This document shows, in pieces, positions 9,889-19,720 of a DNA stretch of 64,000 nt (its first letter is position 1; every line of letters begins with the position of its first letter). The position numbers were made by a program, and so were the translations under genes. The notes under the pieces were generated by a model. The model was not told where the DNA came from and made no database searches. It was given only the letters and a program-made list of their open reading frames with translations. Source of the DNA: Paragorgia papillata (taxonomy: Eukaryota; Cnidaria; Anthozoa; Scleralcyonacea; Coralliidae). Location: assembly GCA_035771165.1 (NCBI GenBank), contig JAWNZC010000327.1:1139001-1203000 (forward strand). The letters run 5' to 3'.

Positions 9889-12800
9889 TTACAGTTTGCT
9901 GAAGACACCTCCATTCATCAGAGCTGTCAGCAAATAATGTCCAATATTTCCTTCCACTGTATTCTTATTGACATACAGGTACAACATATTTGAGCAGGTC
10001 TGGGCACACGGTATATTTTTGGCATCATCGTGGACAAAGGAAATCGTGGGTTTGGGTTCAAAACCGACTGAAGGAACATCTGTAGCCCCAGTGGCAAACA
10101 TAAGAATATGGCTTGGGGTCACAAGAGGGATAAAATTCTTTTCTTTTTCAGTGAGTTGTATACCATCATCTTCTAATTCTTGCATCAGTGTTCCATCTGC
10201 AATCAGAATAAACAGAAAAATAGCATCTTAAGTCAGTTGCACTATCGGGCCACATGGATTTACACATGCAGTTACTGTACTTCAAAGTGGAGTCACTGTA
10301 CCTTCAGTAGACTTCAAGAAAGCAATGAATTTAGCCATCACAATTTCTTGTGCCTGTCTGCGATTGTGTCCCTCTGGTGCGAAATCTGGTTTAAGAATTT
10401 TTATTACTTGTTTGGTATCCAGTTTGTTATCTGGGACATACTTGAAGAGATGTTCGGCCATTCCTTTATTAGCCCGGATGAAATCTAACATCTAAAAGCA
10501 ATTTAGAAAAACAAACTAAGATGTAATCGTCAAGGTAACAAATGGTGCTCTTCATAAAATTGACTCTACTAAGTACTAACACACATGCATTTTCCTTACA
10601 TCATAATACTTTAAACCATCAAGTAATTGCTGCAACATTGATTGGCACTTTATGATAACAAAGTATTTTGTCACTTCTTCGATGAAAGTTTGTTTTCTCT
10701 CTAGTGATACAGTTGCGGATAGACCATCAATATCGTATCTCCAATCACTATCGGCCATAAATGCATTTATGTCATCTTGCGTTGTGGCCTCTTTCAACTG
10801 TAAACAAAATACAATGAATACTTTAAAATATAATAGATTTGACAATGCTAATAAGTTCCAAAAAGTACCCGGAATGATTATATTAAAACATAACTAAAGA
10901 TAATATGATAACTATACGTCAATGTGCGTATGTATTTCTATCGGCCATGTCATATTCAACGATTTGCTTTTAAGCTCAGTTTACGCTTTGAACTAGACTT
11001 GCGTCGCGTGAAGCGTCTTGAGTGAAGATGATACAGTATGTGTGCGTCTTTACATACACAATTACATTATTTCCATCGTGCGCGGATTTGCGCGACACAT
11101 GTCTTTCAAGCGTAAATTTATCTTTATGTAATATTTAAAACACGTTCTGCGAGTGTTTTGAATGGCTTTAAAAACGATCACCATTTGGTAAGTTCGTTGG
11201 CGTGGTAATTTTGAAAAATAACGTTGTCTAAGGCGAGAAAATCAAAGCTAAATTTATGTAAATCAGGATACGGTTATGATTTTTCTTTGTGTTTTCCTCA
11301 TGAATTATGAATGCATTTTTAAATCTAGTTTAATACATATTGAAATACTTTAATACATTTAATTATTTTAACATACTGTAGTTAAGTATAGTTCTGCGAC
11401 ACAACAAAACGAAGTTCTCGTTTTCTCTTTGATAATGAACTGCTTAGTGAAGCTAGATTAAATAGTAATATCACAGTGGGGTGTATCAGTTATGGGTTCA
11501 TCTGATCGCTATCGGCCTGAGAGAACTACATAGAACGACTGGATGTCACGATAACAAATGAAGCAATACAACGATCATAATATTTCATTTTTGTATACCT
11601 TGTAAAGTGAATTCCTGACGTTTCGGTCCGACACCTCATCAATTTCTGGCTTGGAATTCGCAAACCCAGCTTCAATGTATTGGCACATGGCACCGGTTAG
11701 TAGGCGTGGCAGCTCTCCGCCTTGTATGATGATGGTAGCCAACATTGTACCAACAGTCAAGAATGTGTCGGTTTGTAACGCTCTTACATTACACCTTACA
11801 ACATGTCCCTTGGGTGTGTCTATAGTATAGTATATGAAATAAAATTTATACAATCAATATTTATTGGAAAATAGCAAAATTTAGTTTCTGCAGTAACTAA
11901 TTGTCAAAATTTCTTCTCACGTAATATATTTCGGTCAGTGTGTATTTCCTTAAACTGGAGAACAACTGGGTCTTATACCTCAGTAATTTTGGTGAAGGAA
12001 AATTTCGAGTGTGGAATATATACATTATAAGACCAAACCGGGACCAGTTGCGAAAAATGCAACATCAAGGCCTTCCGGCTAGGAATTGAACCCGCGACCC
12101 TGCGATGCTAGTGCAGTGCTCTGACTCTAGTCTCTCTAATATTACTTGTAATATACCCAATTCTACTCTCGGCATTACCACATTATATATACAGAACTCG
12201 TGACCAAGCTCTTGGTAATGGCTTCCGTAGCTCAGTGGTCAGAGCACTGCATAGCATCGCAGGGTCGCGGGTTCAATTCCTAGTCGGAAGGCCTTGATTT
12301 TGCATTTTCGAAACTGGTAACTCATTTTTTTGGGTGTCTGTGTGCTTTTCACACATTTTCATGCATATTCTACACTCGAAATTTTCCTTCACCAAAATTA
12401 CCTTGAACATCCAGTTTAATCGAGTGAAATGCCTAATATTACTTGGGTTATACCTCAGCTGTTTTCCAGTTTAAGCAAGAAAAAAATCCTGTTATATCCT
12501 AAAGCACGTGACCTGTATCAGTTCAATTTCGTGTCGCCTAAGTTTACACACACGTTATATTCCCAGTGATAATAATTTAATTACCGTTTTTTCCTTAGAC
12601 TATTTGACAATATGTTATTGTTGAATTTGGTACACTGCTTTTTGTGTCACCAAAAGTGGTTTGTTTTTCACTTGTTTTCTGAATTCTGTTGTATCACAGG
12701 AGGTCCAGAAGCGCGTGTGTAAGGGGAGCCTGGCCTTCCTGAATAGTTTCCCAAATTGCTAAGTTTATGTGCAATAAACAGTACTCTTAAAGACTCTTAA

Positions 12801-13801
12801 AGTTGCAAGGTTTATTTAAGACTCTTAAAGTTGCAAGGTTTGCATCAAATTTTGTGGCAACACATTTTTATCCAATTGCTTCTCCACAATCTCCCAATTC
12901 TTATGCCTTTTTTAAGAAATTGGGAAACCCAAAGAAATATGTCATTCAAGCTTATATCAAAGAACTGACCATGCAATTACCAAGGGTGCGAAAAAATTTA
13001 TAATAATTTTACTCACTGACTAATGACCCACTGTCCTTTGAAATGGCTCCTAGAAGTAAATGGAAGAATTCTCGTCTAGGACCACCAAGATCAACAGCAT
13101 CCTCCTCGCTTTCAAAAGTTGCAAAGGTTACTTGCAACATACCAGATCCCTTTAAGAACCCCCTGCGCTTGAAGTATGGCTGTGCAGTTTGCCAAATGCT
13201 TAAGCGGCTGATCACTATACTTCGATGTTCTCCCTGCACTTTATTTTCAGCGTGTTGTTTAATTAACGACATAAAGTTTTCGCTTGACACAGCAACTGGA
13301 TCATCCTCCTCAACAGGTTCTTCTGATTGCTCGTGTTTATTCAAACTATTCTGTATGGCTTGTTGCACGGCGTCAGTTTCATCGATTCCGATTGGTCTGT
13401 GGTAAACATAAATTATGTTTAAGTTTTAAAGATGGATAATTTTGTGTAATAGTATAGACCCTTTTAATACGTATGTAGAATATGTCATTTTCACCATATG
13501 ACGTCAATTTCTTTTCAATTTTTCTTTTGTATTCTTTTCAATTTCGTTTATTGTCTTAGCTTTTGTATATTTTCAATAGAATTCAAAAGGCTGAAAATGA
13601 CGTCAAGGGTAGAAAATGACGTACTCTGCACTTATTAAAAGGGTCTATATCCTAACGGTTTAATTTCTAGACTCTTAACACTCGCATTTCTAACGTATAT
13701 CTGTAACCAACTCTGTTAGTTGAGTAACGTATACAGTTTGTAAATACTTATTTTAGTATTATCTAGGGTAAATAAAGTTTACCATATGGTCTTCCATGCT
13801 G

Positions 13802-13843
<42 letters not shown>

Positions 13844-14732
13844 CAATGTTATATCCAAGCATTACTTACAGGAAATCAGTGACAGTGTAAGGTACTAATC
13901 CAGCATCTTCAATCTCTCGATCATTGAAATTAAATTCACCTTCCATTTCCAAGTCAATCAAGGCTTCGTTGAAGAAATAGTCTTCTATTTTTGGCTCTTC
14001 TTCTTCCTCCTTTACATCACCAAGCAAATCTATGATTGGCACTGTGCCCTTTCCACCTTTTCCCTTCTTTTCCGAGACAGGACAAAGAAATAGCGTTATT
14101 CTAGAATAGGCTTTTCCAAGCCCTTCCTTGTATTTCGCCAGGGTGAAGGCCTCTGAGGATCCGGGTATGGTGCGTGCTGATCTGGCGTCCGGATAGACTA
14201 GCACATATCCACGCTCACGAGCAAAAGTACGGTCATAGTCCTCCCACTTCTTCAGGGACCTTTGTAACACCTCGTCGTAGTTCATATTCTTCAGCACTTT
14301 CACGGGGAAAGTCTTACCACGAAGTGGTTTTGCCTCACCCGCCTCGTACTCCATCAGGCCAATACTGATCAGCACTTCTTCGTTCTTTTCTGTCGCGCGT
14401 ACCTTTTTTCTTTTCGGTTCGAAATGCGACCTTCGCTCACTCTCTTTTTCTTTCATGTAAGACGCTAAACTGCCAACAGAAAGAGAAGATTTTGTCGAAG
14501 TAGGCTCAATTCTAGTTACTGTTTCCGTTCGCGCAGAGCGGGGATCGCGATCACCGCTTGAAGTTGAAGTTGAAGCTGAAGCTGCGTTGGCACCCTCACG
14601 GTTAATGCGATGATCGCTTGCAGTTGAAGTTGAAGCAACGTTAGCATCCGCACGATCAGTCTTTTTCTTTCCACAGGTTGGGCAGTAGGCAAAAGTTGCC
14701 TCCATGTTACATCCGCAAAAACAGCAAAACAT
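9889..14732 (-). CDS. Zinc-ribbon/UIM/HECT E3 ubiquitin ligase-like protein, six exons, transposon-borne
   Basis: The exons on the - strand are 14732-13870, 13396-13017, 11819-11599, 10797-10600, 10491-10302 and 10196-9889. All junctions are GT...AG, the phases agree at every intron, and the total is 2160 nt (719 residues plus TAA). Residues 1-24 are a zinc ribbon (Cys 3, 6, 17, 20). A Ser/Thr-rich linker follows, then an unassigned domain (about 100-235) and an acidic stretch. A UIM-like helix lies near 293-310 (VQQAIQNSL). The HECT domain runs from about 345: GGPRREFF in exon 2, FATGATDVP and the PCAQTCSN active-site motif in exon 6, with Cys685 the predicted ubiquitin-accepting cysteine. 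HECT ligases form a thioester with ubiquitin before passing it to substrates. The gene resembles the G2E3-like HECT genes of invertebrates and fish. It lies inside the 10.9 kb transposon, convergent to the transposase. Expression and target are unknown. Confidence 0.85.
11938..12480. mobile_element. Head-to-head pair of tRNA-derived SINEs in HECT intron 2
   Basis: The + strand copy starts at 12221 with a tRNA-like head. Its body runs through CTACACTCGAAATTTTCC to about 12480. A second copy on the - strand has its head at about 12125-12069 and a body with the same CACTCGAAATTTTCC block, reaching about 11940. The two bodies are about 85-90% alike by eye. The arrangement makes a large imperfect palindrome in the intron. 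Confidence 0.75.
12221..12292 (+). other. tRNA-like SINE head (not a tRNA gene)
   Basis: Box A-like TAGCTCAGTGG and box B-like GGTTCAATTCC are spaced as in a tRNA, and the ends GCTTCCG/CGGAAGG nearly pair as an acceptor stem. The anticodon arm does not fold cleanly (8-nt loop between CTGC and GCAG) and there is no exact acceptor closure. It is therefore the pol III promoter head of a SINE rather than a functional tRNA. Confidence 0.7.
12786..12842 (+). repeat. Short tandem duplication
   Basis: The 21-bp motif GACTCTTAAAGTTGCAAGGTT occurs twice, about 31 bp apart (AAGACTCTTAAAGTTGC...). It lies in HECT intron 2. Confidence 0.7.
13453..13649. mobile_element. MITE with TA flanks in HECT intron 1
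   Basis: The ends TATAGACCCTTTTAATA and TATTAAAAGGGTCTATA are inverse. The interior has several GACGTCA-like and AAAATGACGT motifs in inverse orientation. TA flanks suggest a Tc1/mariner-type MITE. Confidence 0.7.
13802..13843. repeat. (GTT)n microsatellite
   Basis: About 14 GTT units, in HECT intron 1. Confidence 0.95.
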
Positions 14733-14939
14733 TTCTCACAAGCCTTTCGCCTGGTTTCAGATGGTTAAAAGAAGCCACACGAGCACTGAAGCTAGAGGAA
14801 AGACGTTTTGCGGATTTTTCCCCGATAAATGACTGTGCCAAAGTTCTTGCCTTTTTCGTTCGGTAGTTCTCTCAGACTTCGTTAAATATATTCCAAGTGT
14901 GCTTATATCTTGACGTAACTGTGGTTAGAGTTACTCAGC

Positions 14940-15410
14940 AGATTTATTTCTCTTGCGCAAATAAACGTGATTGTTGTGAGATATTTCTCTTGCGTAAATT
15001 AATAAATGTGCAGTCACGGTTGATAACGTATTTCTCTTGCGTAAACAAATGCGCAGTCTGATTGTTGTTGTAAAATATGTTTTTCTCGTGCGTAAACAAA
15101 TGCGCAGTCATGGTTGTTGTGGAATATGTATTTCTCTTGCGTAAGCAAACGCGCAGTCTGATTGTTGTTGTGGAATATGTTTTTCTCGTGCGTAAAGAAA
15201 TGCGCAGTCATGGTTGTTGTGGAATATGTATTTCTCTTGCGTAAGCAAACGCGCAGTCTGATTGTTGTTGTGAAATATGTTTTTCTCGTGCGTAAACAAA
15301 TGCGCAGTCATGGTTGTTGTGGAATATGTATTTCTCTTGCGTAAGCAAACGCGCAGTCTGATTGTTGTTGTGAAATATGTTTTTCTCTTGCGTATAAGCA
15401 AACGCGCAGT
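14940..15410. repeat. ~60-bp minisatellite with alternating 120-bp period
   Basis: Units read GCGCAGTC(T/A)...GTTGTTGT...ATATG(T)TTTTCTC(G/T)TGCGTAA. Two variants, one with CAGTCTGATTG and TTTTTCTCG and one with CAGTCATGG and ATTTCTCTTG, alternate, giving a 120-bp higher-order period. It lies directly upstream of the HECT gene start (14732), where promoter elements could sit. The frames open through it on both strands are products of the repeat. Confidence 0.85.
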
Positions 15411-15865
15411 CCGCATGGTTATTTGTAATATGGCTATAGTAATAATTTATTTCATCACAAGATAATATACATTGTACACATTGATATGAGAAAAAGATTT
15501 TTACAGTTATAAAGAAGCACTGTCATGTAATCAGTTTATTCAGTTAGGAAATTGGAGCGCATATTAATTGAAGATTGAAATGACTAATTAGTTGTGTATC
15601 AAGTACTATACTTTCCAGTATTACTGTGCCAATAAAACTATAAAAGTCTAACTTTGTGATCTATCTTCTTGGCGTCATAGCATGTTTAGTTGCTGCTACT
15701 ACAGCATTAGGCGATGTAATATAATGTATGTACGTCACTTTTTGTTTTTCAGTGATGCTTCAATGATACTAGACACGTTCCATATTATGCTGGAACGCAC
15801 GGCGTCGCCTTCACCGTTCTATTACAAATGCGAGAATCTGCGTAGTGTTCAGTTGTGCTGTTGTT

Positions 15866-16363
15866 GTCCTACCCAAACCCCATTTTTTAAAAACCGAGAA
15901 GTTTTTGTTGTGCATCTCGTTTAATTTTTGTTGTGCACTGGGTTAAACTTTGTTGTGCATTGCTGTAAATTTTGTTCTGCATTCAGTGCATCGTCGAACA
16001 TTTTGTCGTGCATTGGGGAAAATTTTGTCGTGCATTGGGGAAAATTTTGTCGTGCATTATGGAAAATTTTGTCGTGCATTGGGGTAAATTTTGTCGTGCA
16101 TCGTCGAACATTTTGTCGTGCATTGGGGAAAATTTTGTCGTGCATTGGGGAAAATTTTGTCGTGCATTATGGAAAATTTTGTCGTGCATTGGGGTAAATT
16201 TTGTCGTGCATCGGAGAAAATTTTGTCGTGCATCGGGGAAAATTTTGTCGTGCATTAGGGGTAAATTTTGTCGTTGTGCATTGCGCTTTATTTTGTTGTG
16301 CATTCGAACTTTTGTTTGTGCACTGATATTTTGTTTTGTGCATTGCACATACGGGCCACCGTA
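15866..16363 (-). repeat. Right terminal inverted repeat of the 10.9 kb transposon
   Basis: Inverse copy of 5454-6452 without the hAT insertion. It holds about a dozen units of GGGGAAAATTTTGTCGTGCATT and relatives, and ends GTGCATTGCACATACGGGCCACCGTA. The copy number of 23-bp units is larger than on the left, with a partial internal duplication (16000-16100 resembles 16100-16200). Confidence 0.88.
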
Positions 16364-16369
16364 AAACTA

Positions 16370-17367
16370 AGCTATTTGGTCGGATAAACTGCACGTATGT
16401 TATAGCAAGGTGAATTATCTTTCTGCCAATATATTTTATAACTTCTACAGTGGATTATTTCTTGAGAAAACGTTCGGAGTAGACGGACTAGGCAAACTTT
16501 GTCGAATTTTCTGTCAGAATTTTTGCCAAGACAGCATAATATCGTCCTGGTCTCGAGTTTGTGTAAACAAAATATTTGTTGAGCGGCCCGGAATGTTTTC
16601 ATGATAAGAGTCTTATTGTAGTTCTGAACTACAATAATAATAATCCTAGACAATTACTGTTGTAGCTTTCTAGCAGTCTGAATTAAAGACGTGCTGGCCG
16701 GCGGTACCGCACGACACTTGGCAATAAAATAAACAAGACTGTCAATACACATGGTCATGGAAATCTACAAACATTTCATTTTGTGAAGTCGCCAGCTCTA
16801 TAAAGAACCGCTGAAGATCACGAGAAAATCGTAAAGAAGCGAGGCGTACCGAGTTCTTCTTAGGGGCTTGCTTAGGGACTGTTTACATGTGAGGCGATAT
16901 TCCTATTTGGTCAGACAAAATGCAAATAATCCAGCAGGCCTCTTGAGTCGTTCCACAAGAAATTAACAATGACCAACCTGCATGCAGTAACTCTTTCCTG
17001 TCCGAATTTATTGGTCTTTACTCTTTAGTATTTTGTTCTGACTAATGCAGTAACGCCAGACGATTTTATTCACCTCTGGGGAAGCCCTCGCATAGGAACG
17101 ATTTATTATAAATGAAGTAAGAAAATCGCTTGTATTTACATAAATATTCCTTTTTCCTACGATAAGTACATGTCAGTGGTCGCTACCATTAGCAGAAGGA
17201 CCCATAAATGCCGCCATTTTGAAAGTGAAAATGGGGACACATTTTTCTAGGTAAGCACTAAATGCCATACACTGATCTCTATAAAAGGACTGGATAGCGC
17301 ATCTATTGTTTCTCGCGCCCTAATTTTGATGCCGGAAGTGAGCAGCGGCGGCCATCTTACTAGGACC
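16370..17367. other. No gene recognised
   Basis: The start continues the transposon's target sequence. The part at 17165-17250 is the inverse of 5108-5200. No ORF with domain content. Confidence 0.45.
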
Positions 17368-19712
17368 CACTTGGGTCCTAAACAATATGGCGTACATACA
17401 GGAGTGGAAAGCAGTTTAACGACGTTTTTCGCCAAATTCGAGAAGTTTGCTACGATTTACCACCGAATTAAGGTTCGTAATCTTATTTTATATAATAGTT
17501 AAGTGTTTTAAACTCTTTATTCCTTTTACAAAGGCTTTTTTTTGCGAAAGATACCTGCTTATGTATTTGCTTCACGAATCACGGTATTAACAAAATAGTC
17601 GGTAAACAAATGTCTTCCAAGTCCGCACGTGTACTTGTTTCTCTTTATTTTGTAGTATAAACGCCGTATTATTAAATGGTTTACTGTGATGGGTTTCCTT
17701 TATGTTCTGATTGATTTATTGCCGAGTAATCCAAATGAGAATTCAAATTTGGAAAAGTTCTAGCATAAAACCTTATAGTCTATTTGCCACCTTATATGTT
17801 TCTTTAATAGGCAACCTTGTTGCCATCAGAAGTGTATTGTTTTTTTATGGTTTTGTACTCAGTATGACTTGTCTTTTTGAGTTATACCACTAAAGTTGAA
17901 TCATAATTTTTGCTTTAAATGGTTGGCTTTTCAATGAAAACCCAGCTAAACTTTACATTTTTTTACAAGTAAATGCACCTGTTGAAATTACCATTTCTGC
18001 AGAGTGTCTGGGATGCCAACTAAAACCCCAACAGTATCCCAGACACTCTACAAGTTTATTATTACATAAATGAAATATAATTTCCTGCATTGACTGATAG
18101 GATTAATAGCCACCTGCAAATAAATATTCACAACAAAACAGCAAGAGCATTTGCATAATCTATTTTTAATATTTCTATATTTGAAAATACATTATCATTA
18201 ATTCTCTTGTTTTGGTTGAAGCTACTTTCAATGACACATCTTGATGTTCAGGGCTTTTCATAATCCCATCATAGAATTCTCTTGTCAATATAAACTCTAT
18301 GTTTTGGGGACTTTTGCCCTTATCAAATGCATTGCAATGGACTCAGTACAGCAAAATTTGGGTTTGCCATCTTGAGAAGGAAACCACAGCTAACCTTTGT
18401 GGTAAAAACCCAGTTAAAAAGTCAGTTACTATAGTGTTCTTTGGAAGACAAGTAACGCTAATTGTGGTAAAAAACTAAATATTTACTTAAAATTATAGAA
18501 ATGCCATGCACCACATATAGAAGCTTTTAATATATACAGTGCAAAAGTATTATATATAATGCATACAGTATTAACAAAAATCAACTGAACCCTTAACCTT
18601 GTGATCACTCTTGAAATCTCTCTAATCATTGAACAGCAATAACTAATATAATAACAGAGCAAATGTTACATAGGGTTACAATCTGTATCCAGATTAACAC
18701 CTGAGCCACTGGACTACAAAATAAAATACATGTATTAAAAGCTGATACTAAAGCCAAGTCAATTACATGTGTGTGCACAACCTGTAAAGGTAATAAACTA
18801 AAGATTACAGTCTACTAAGATGATAGAGCAAAGATCACTTGCAGCAAGTTTTGATGACTAGTGAGATATGCTGAACTATTGAACTAGATAACTTAAGCAA
18901 GGGTAGCAAACTGACAAATAGAAAAATACACATGCTGCCTAAGTGGCGATTGAAAGAGTCAAACTGAAAATACTACATTAGAAAACCATGTGAACCACTG
19001 AACCGTTTGAAGTAGCACAAACTTACTTTGGTTATTTAAAAATTAGAAACAATACTAATGCCAAGGCTTGGCATTAGCCTAGCAGATTATAGACAGTGTA
19101 TTATATTACTCAAGCATCTAATTTATGGGTCCATCATGGGAGTGTGGCACCCATTTATAGTCAATGAGTCATTGACCAGTTAGTAAAATCAAGGGTCCAA
19201 ATTAAAATACTAATTCAAAAAAACAAGTTATAATTAATATCTCACTGAATTTTAATATGCGTTCACGTTAAAGATTTTTAAGTTATATAAATTGCATGTA
19301 TAAGGTTTTATGCTAAAACGTTTCCAAATTTGAATTCCCATTTGGATTTAATAATCGGCAATAAATCAATCAAAACATAAAGGAAACCCATCACAGTAAA
19401 CCATTTAATAATACGGCGTTTATACTACAAAATAAAGAGAGAAACAAGTACACATGCGGACTTGGAAGACATTTGTTTACCGACGATTTTGTTAATACGG
19501 TGATTCGTGAAGCAAATACATAGGCAGGTATCTTTCGCAAAAGAAAGCCTTTGTAAAAGGAATAAAGAGTTTAAAACACTTAACTATTATATAAAATAAG
19601 ATTACGAACCTTAATTCGGTGGTAAATCTTAGCAAACTTCTCGAATTTGGCGAAAAACGTCGTTAAACTGCTTTCCACTCCTATGTACGCCATATTGTTT
19701 AGGACCCAAGTG
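17368..19712. mobile_element. Foldback-type element with ~410-bp inverted ends, 2.3 kb
   Basis: 17368-17776 and 19301-19712 are inverse copies at roughly 93-95% by eye, from ACTTGGGTCCTAAACAATATGGCGTAC to GCATAAAACCTTA. The central 1.5 kb has no ORF and no recognised domain. No target duplication was established. Confidence 0.8.
18001..18052. repeat. Short inverted repeat
   Basis: GCAGAGTGTCTGGGAT and its inverse ATCCCAGACACTCT flank about 20 bp (centre near 18025). It lies inside the larger foldback element. Confidence 0.7.
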
Positions 19713-19720
19713 AACATCAG

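Larger units (their letters stand above)
5454..16363. mobile_element. 10.9 kb IS3EU-like DNA transposon carrying a transposase and a HECT ubiquitin-ligase gene
   Basis: The left end TACGGTGGCCCGTA is repeated in inverse at the right end (TACGGGCCACCGTA), and the 6-bp duplication AAACTA lies at 5448-5453 and 16364-16369. The terminal inverted repeats run on for roughly 0.4-0.5 kb and consist largely of 23-bp minisatellite units. Inside are a DDE transposase on the + strand and a six-exon zinc-ribbon/HECT gene on the - strand, convergently arranged, plus several younger insertions. From memory, a 6-bp duplication, termini starting TA and an IS3-like DDE enzyme are the features of the IS3EU superfamily. 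Polinton also makes 6-bp duplications, but none of its other genes (polymerase B, ATPase, capsid) is here. The element as such is well supported; the superfamily name is an inference. Confidence 0.85.

Noticed and set aside
12221..12292. Functional tRNA gene
   Set aside because: Box A and B are present, but the anticodon arm is malformed, the acceptor is imperfect and a SINE body follows. A second copy sits inverted nearby.
5454..16363. Polinton/Maverick element
   Set aside because: 6-bp duplication and an integrase-like enzyme fit, but there is no polymerase, ATPase, protease or capsid gene, and the termini start TA rather than AG.
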